Positions 61,515 through 64,000 of a DNA stretch of 64,000 bases are shown here, piece by piece. The stretch spans positions 5,022,001-5,086,000 of the forward strand of contig NC_039481.1 in NCBI RefSeq assembly GCF_003590095.1. The letters run 5' to 3'. This DNA is from Trichoplusia ni (taxonomy: Eukaryota; Arthropoda; Insecta; Lepidoptera; Noctuidae). Made by a program: the position numbers and the translations under genes. The notes beneath the pieces are model-generated. The model was given only the letters and a program-made list of their open reading frames with translations, had not been told where the DNA came from and ran no database searches. Position 1 is the first letter of the stretch, and every line of letters begins with the position of its first letter.

Positions 61515-63822
61515 ATCTGGATCAAATTTATGAAGCTATCGGATAAACCCATATACAAATGCAGTTTGCGATGTATATACATCACGATTCTGTTAGGTGA
61601 GAGTTTGGAAAGAAAGATAAATATAATGTAAATGACTGAATGAGACCATTGAGAAGTGACAATAATAAAGATAGATTATGTTTTTTTAACTTAATGAAAT
61701 AGTAATTTAGATGATTAAAATGTAAGTTATAATTTTACCATGACCATAAATAAAGTAATGAATTATAATATTCCTCATTCACCAAACATTTAATTGTAGT
61801 AACTTCTACTTTGGCTCATTTTTTTGTAAAAATGGTAAAAGTACCATGATGTTTTAGATTTAAGGACTCAATTCACAATAAAAACATAAAATATTACATA
61901 ATGTGTATGCTTTATTTCAATATAATCAAGCTGTTTATGCTTGATTGCACCAGGTGTAGGAAATAAGTCACAAAATCTTGCCAATAGACACAATAATTAA
62001 ACAATAGCTACATTAAAATAATGTTTCACAGGGCATTGAAATTTTAGAATGATCATTTTGAGGAAATTATATTTTTCTCAATGTGCTGATGAAGTCGCTA
62101 TTTAAACAATAAAGTATTTGTCTATTAGGTTAACTTCTAAATTTTTAAATTAGTAATGAACACATACATGAGAAAAAACATTTGGTGTTTAATAGAATTG
62201 CCACAGGTAACCTGCATTTATAATGTTTGATGAAGTTTAATACTTTAGCAGGTTTGATAATTATATAGATTTTAAGAATACACATATACCAAGAACCATG
62301 GCTCTTAAGTTGTATAGTGAATACTGTATTTTATCTAGGCAGGCTTTTCTTTGTAACCTTAAGTCTACATTGCTTGTCAACATTTAAAAATGTTTTTCTA
62401 GACATATACAGAACTTTAATAACTGAAAATTTATCTCTTGCTAATTGTAAAACGTTATATGTTTTATTAGGTAAAAGGTTTTTTTTACAATGTTTCCTTT
62501 TTTAAATACAATTAATGATATTCTTTAAAGAAATGAATAACTACAATAATTCAACATCACACACCAAATCTTCAGGCATAGAAAAATGAAATTAAAATAT
62601 GTAATATAACATAATGTCAAAAAGTCATGGACATAAATATCAAGGGCTTAGGTAAGAAATAAAATAATTTACGTCAAATGTACTTAAAATTATGCGTTAA
62701 CTGCGCCAAATTATTATAGTCAGTGGTATACTGATACTGTAAGGAAGGTCTTTGCACATTGGCAAAAAGATATAATAAGTAACTTGATAAATATTTAATT
62801 ATGAACAAGTTTACAAAAACAAGGTATCTCGTCTGCAGCATCTGAAATTTAGAGACATGCCTCTGCTTGCTTTTGTCTCCCTGCTTTGAAGATTCATTTT
62901 TATAATATGAAATTTGCATACAGGTAACATATTTTTATTAATATAACAAATTACGATTAAATGCTAGTTAACTTGTGTTTATACACTATTTTTTTATAGA
63001 AAACATTAAGTGTAAGTATAATTCGCTGACATGATTAAAGCACTTTCATTTTAGCTGCAATATTAATAAGTATGTATATATTTAAATGCCACATTAAAAC
63101 AATAATTTTAAGAATATATTAAGAGCAAGTTTTTTGTAGACCGTCTGGTCCTTATTCTATATTTATAAATTGAATTCATAATGTATTTAAGTATAAGCAT
63201 TAACATCGCATATCACAACGCAAACCTAAATGAAGTACCAATGTGAAAGGTCCAATGTCTAATAACGAAAGTCATGGCGAGTTCTGAATACAGAATTTTA
63301 TGATAATGTTGAAAATTTTAGGAGTTCCTATGACAGGCATAATGACTTTCGGAGTGGTTACATACCCATATGTGAAGCAAAAGAATAATAATGAGTACAT
63401 GGTTCTATTATCTGGTAACGTAACATAATATTTATAATTTATGTAAATAGAATAGTTAGTAAGATAAGAATGACAAAATGAACCAAAAGTACAAAATAGG
63501 AAAATTCTGCTTTAGCACAGAATAAAGTAAAATAAACATGTTGTCTCATGTACTAGCTTAATAGAAAAAATCAGTTACATACAAGTAATCAATTGTTTGA
63601 GAATTAGGCAAATTATGTAGATCTTGTTTGAATTCTCTAGCAGTTATTAAAATAAATGTCTAAATACATAATATATTAATCTACATTTATCGTTTTTCAG
63701 AAATGGGATAAAAAATATTCTGCTTGCTAACAATGTGATATCATTGATAATAACTATACAGCTTTGGATATGCAAAATGGATGCACTGGAGACAAGATAT
63801 CCACAGGTAATATAAAAAAACC
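61515..63822. other. AT-rich 3' flank without recognisable genes
   Basis: The short open frames here look random. Several AATAAA signals in the first 600 bases suggest that part of it may be an extended 3' untranslated region of the upstream gene. Nothing else was recognised. Confidence 0.45.
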
Positions 63823-63992
63823 TTATTAAATGATGTAACGGTTTACTCACGCGTATTTATCGGGGTAGCCCGACTAGTTTCGGACCCAACCGGAGTCCTT
63901 AATCATGAGCAGACGCGGCGGGATTGAGGGACTGATCGACGTCGGGCTACCCCGATAAATACGCGTGAGTAAACCGTTACATCATTTAATAA
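63823..63992. mobile_element. Non-autonomous DNA transposon (MITE) with perfect 52-base inverted arms
   Basis: The arms at 63823-63874 and 63941-63992 are exact reverse complements over 52 bases and include cggtttactcacgcgtattt and atcggggtagcccgac. TTAA stands immediately outside the sequence atgatgtaacgg at both ends (63826-63829 and 63986-63989). That fits a TTAA target duplication of the piggyBac type, although the perfect arms extend beyond it, so other boundaries are possible. The 66-base centre contains 'tcggacccaaccggagtcc'. There is no coding capacity. Confidence 0.7.
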
Positions 63993-64000
63993 TGAATCAT

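Noticed and set aside
1..64000. CRISPR arrays, operons or phage-like modules
   Set aside because: No direct-repeat array with unique spacers and no dense co-oriented genes; the window is plainly nuclear insect DNA.

Overview
The window is 64 kb of AT-rich eukaryotic nuclear DNA from an insect, almost certainly a moth or butterfly. Genes have spliced exons with GT-AG introns, often only 70-100 bases long. There is a Helitron with the ends and body of the lepidopteran Lep1 type, a tRNA-derived SINE, and pieces of a dispersed repeat beginning 'tacggttctgtaccc' that I recognise from many lepidopteran genomes. The recognisable proteins are insect-like. No prokaryotic operon, CRISPR array, tRNA or rRNA gene was seen.

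Layout. (1) About 1-43,000 is a gene desert. No protein family could be recognised in it. It is AT-rich and broken roughly every 2-7 kb by short GC/CpG-rich islands (near 3.7, 4.65, 6.2, 7.0, 11.7, 13.3, 14.5, 21.5-21.7, 23.3-23.6, 26.5, 30.75, 33.5 and 37.6-38.0 kb). Several islands abut splice-like signals and may be promoters, 5' untranslated exons or exons of genes reaching beyond the window. The best orphan signals are a CRE plus TATA promoter with a tiny first coding exon near 36.0 kb, a two-exon open frame near 12.2-12.4 kb, and an acceptor-led open frame at 30.7 kb. (2) 43,127-53,965 (+) is a complete 22-exon gene for the GCK-IV/STE20 kinase Misshapen (MAP4K4/TNIK/MINK family). The phase-consistent model gives 1,389 residues: kinase domain, long linker, CNH domain. 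(3) 54.85-55.46 kb is packed with old repeats. (4) 56,277-56,675 (-) is a single-exon PDRG1 homologue (prefoldin-like), convergent with misshapen. (5) 57,862-61,456 (+) is a nine-exon gene for a 365-residue RGG-rich, prion-like protein with no folded RNA-binding domain, divergent from PDRG1. (6) From 61.5 kb to the end the DNA is AT-rich with repeated poly(A) signals, ending in a TTAA-flanked inverted-repeat element with perfect 52-base arms.

How the parts fit. Misshapen acts in JNK, Hippo-like and cell-migration signalling. PDRG1 belongs to a prefoldin-like/R2TP chaperone module. The RGG protein is probably nuclear and RNA-associated. They look like unrelated neighbours. Points worth a second look are the 942-base phase-0/0 exon and the 21-base microexon in misshapen, a perfect 37-base palindrome 450 bases upstream of its start, the domain-less RGG/prion-like protein with two possible C-termini, and the orphan promoter and exon candidates in the desert. 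All exon boundaries come from splice consensus and reading-phase agreement; no transcript data were used.
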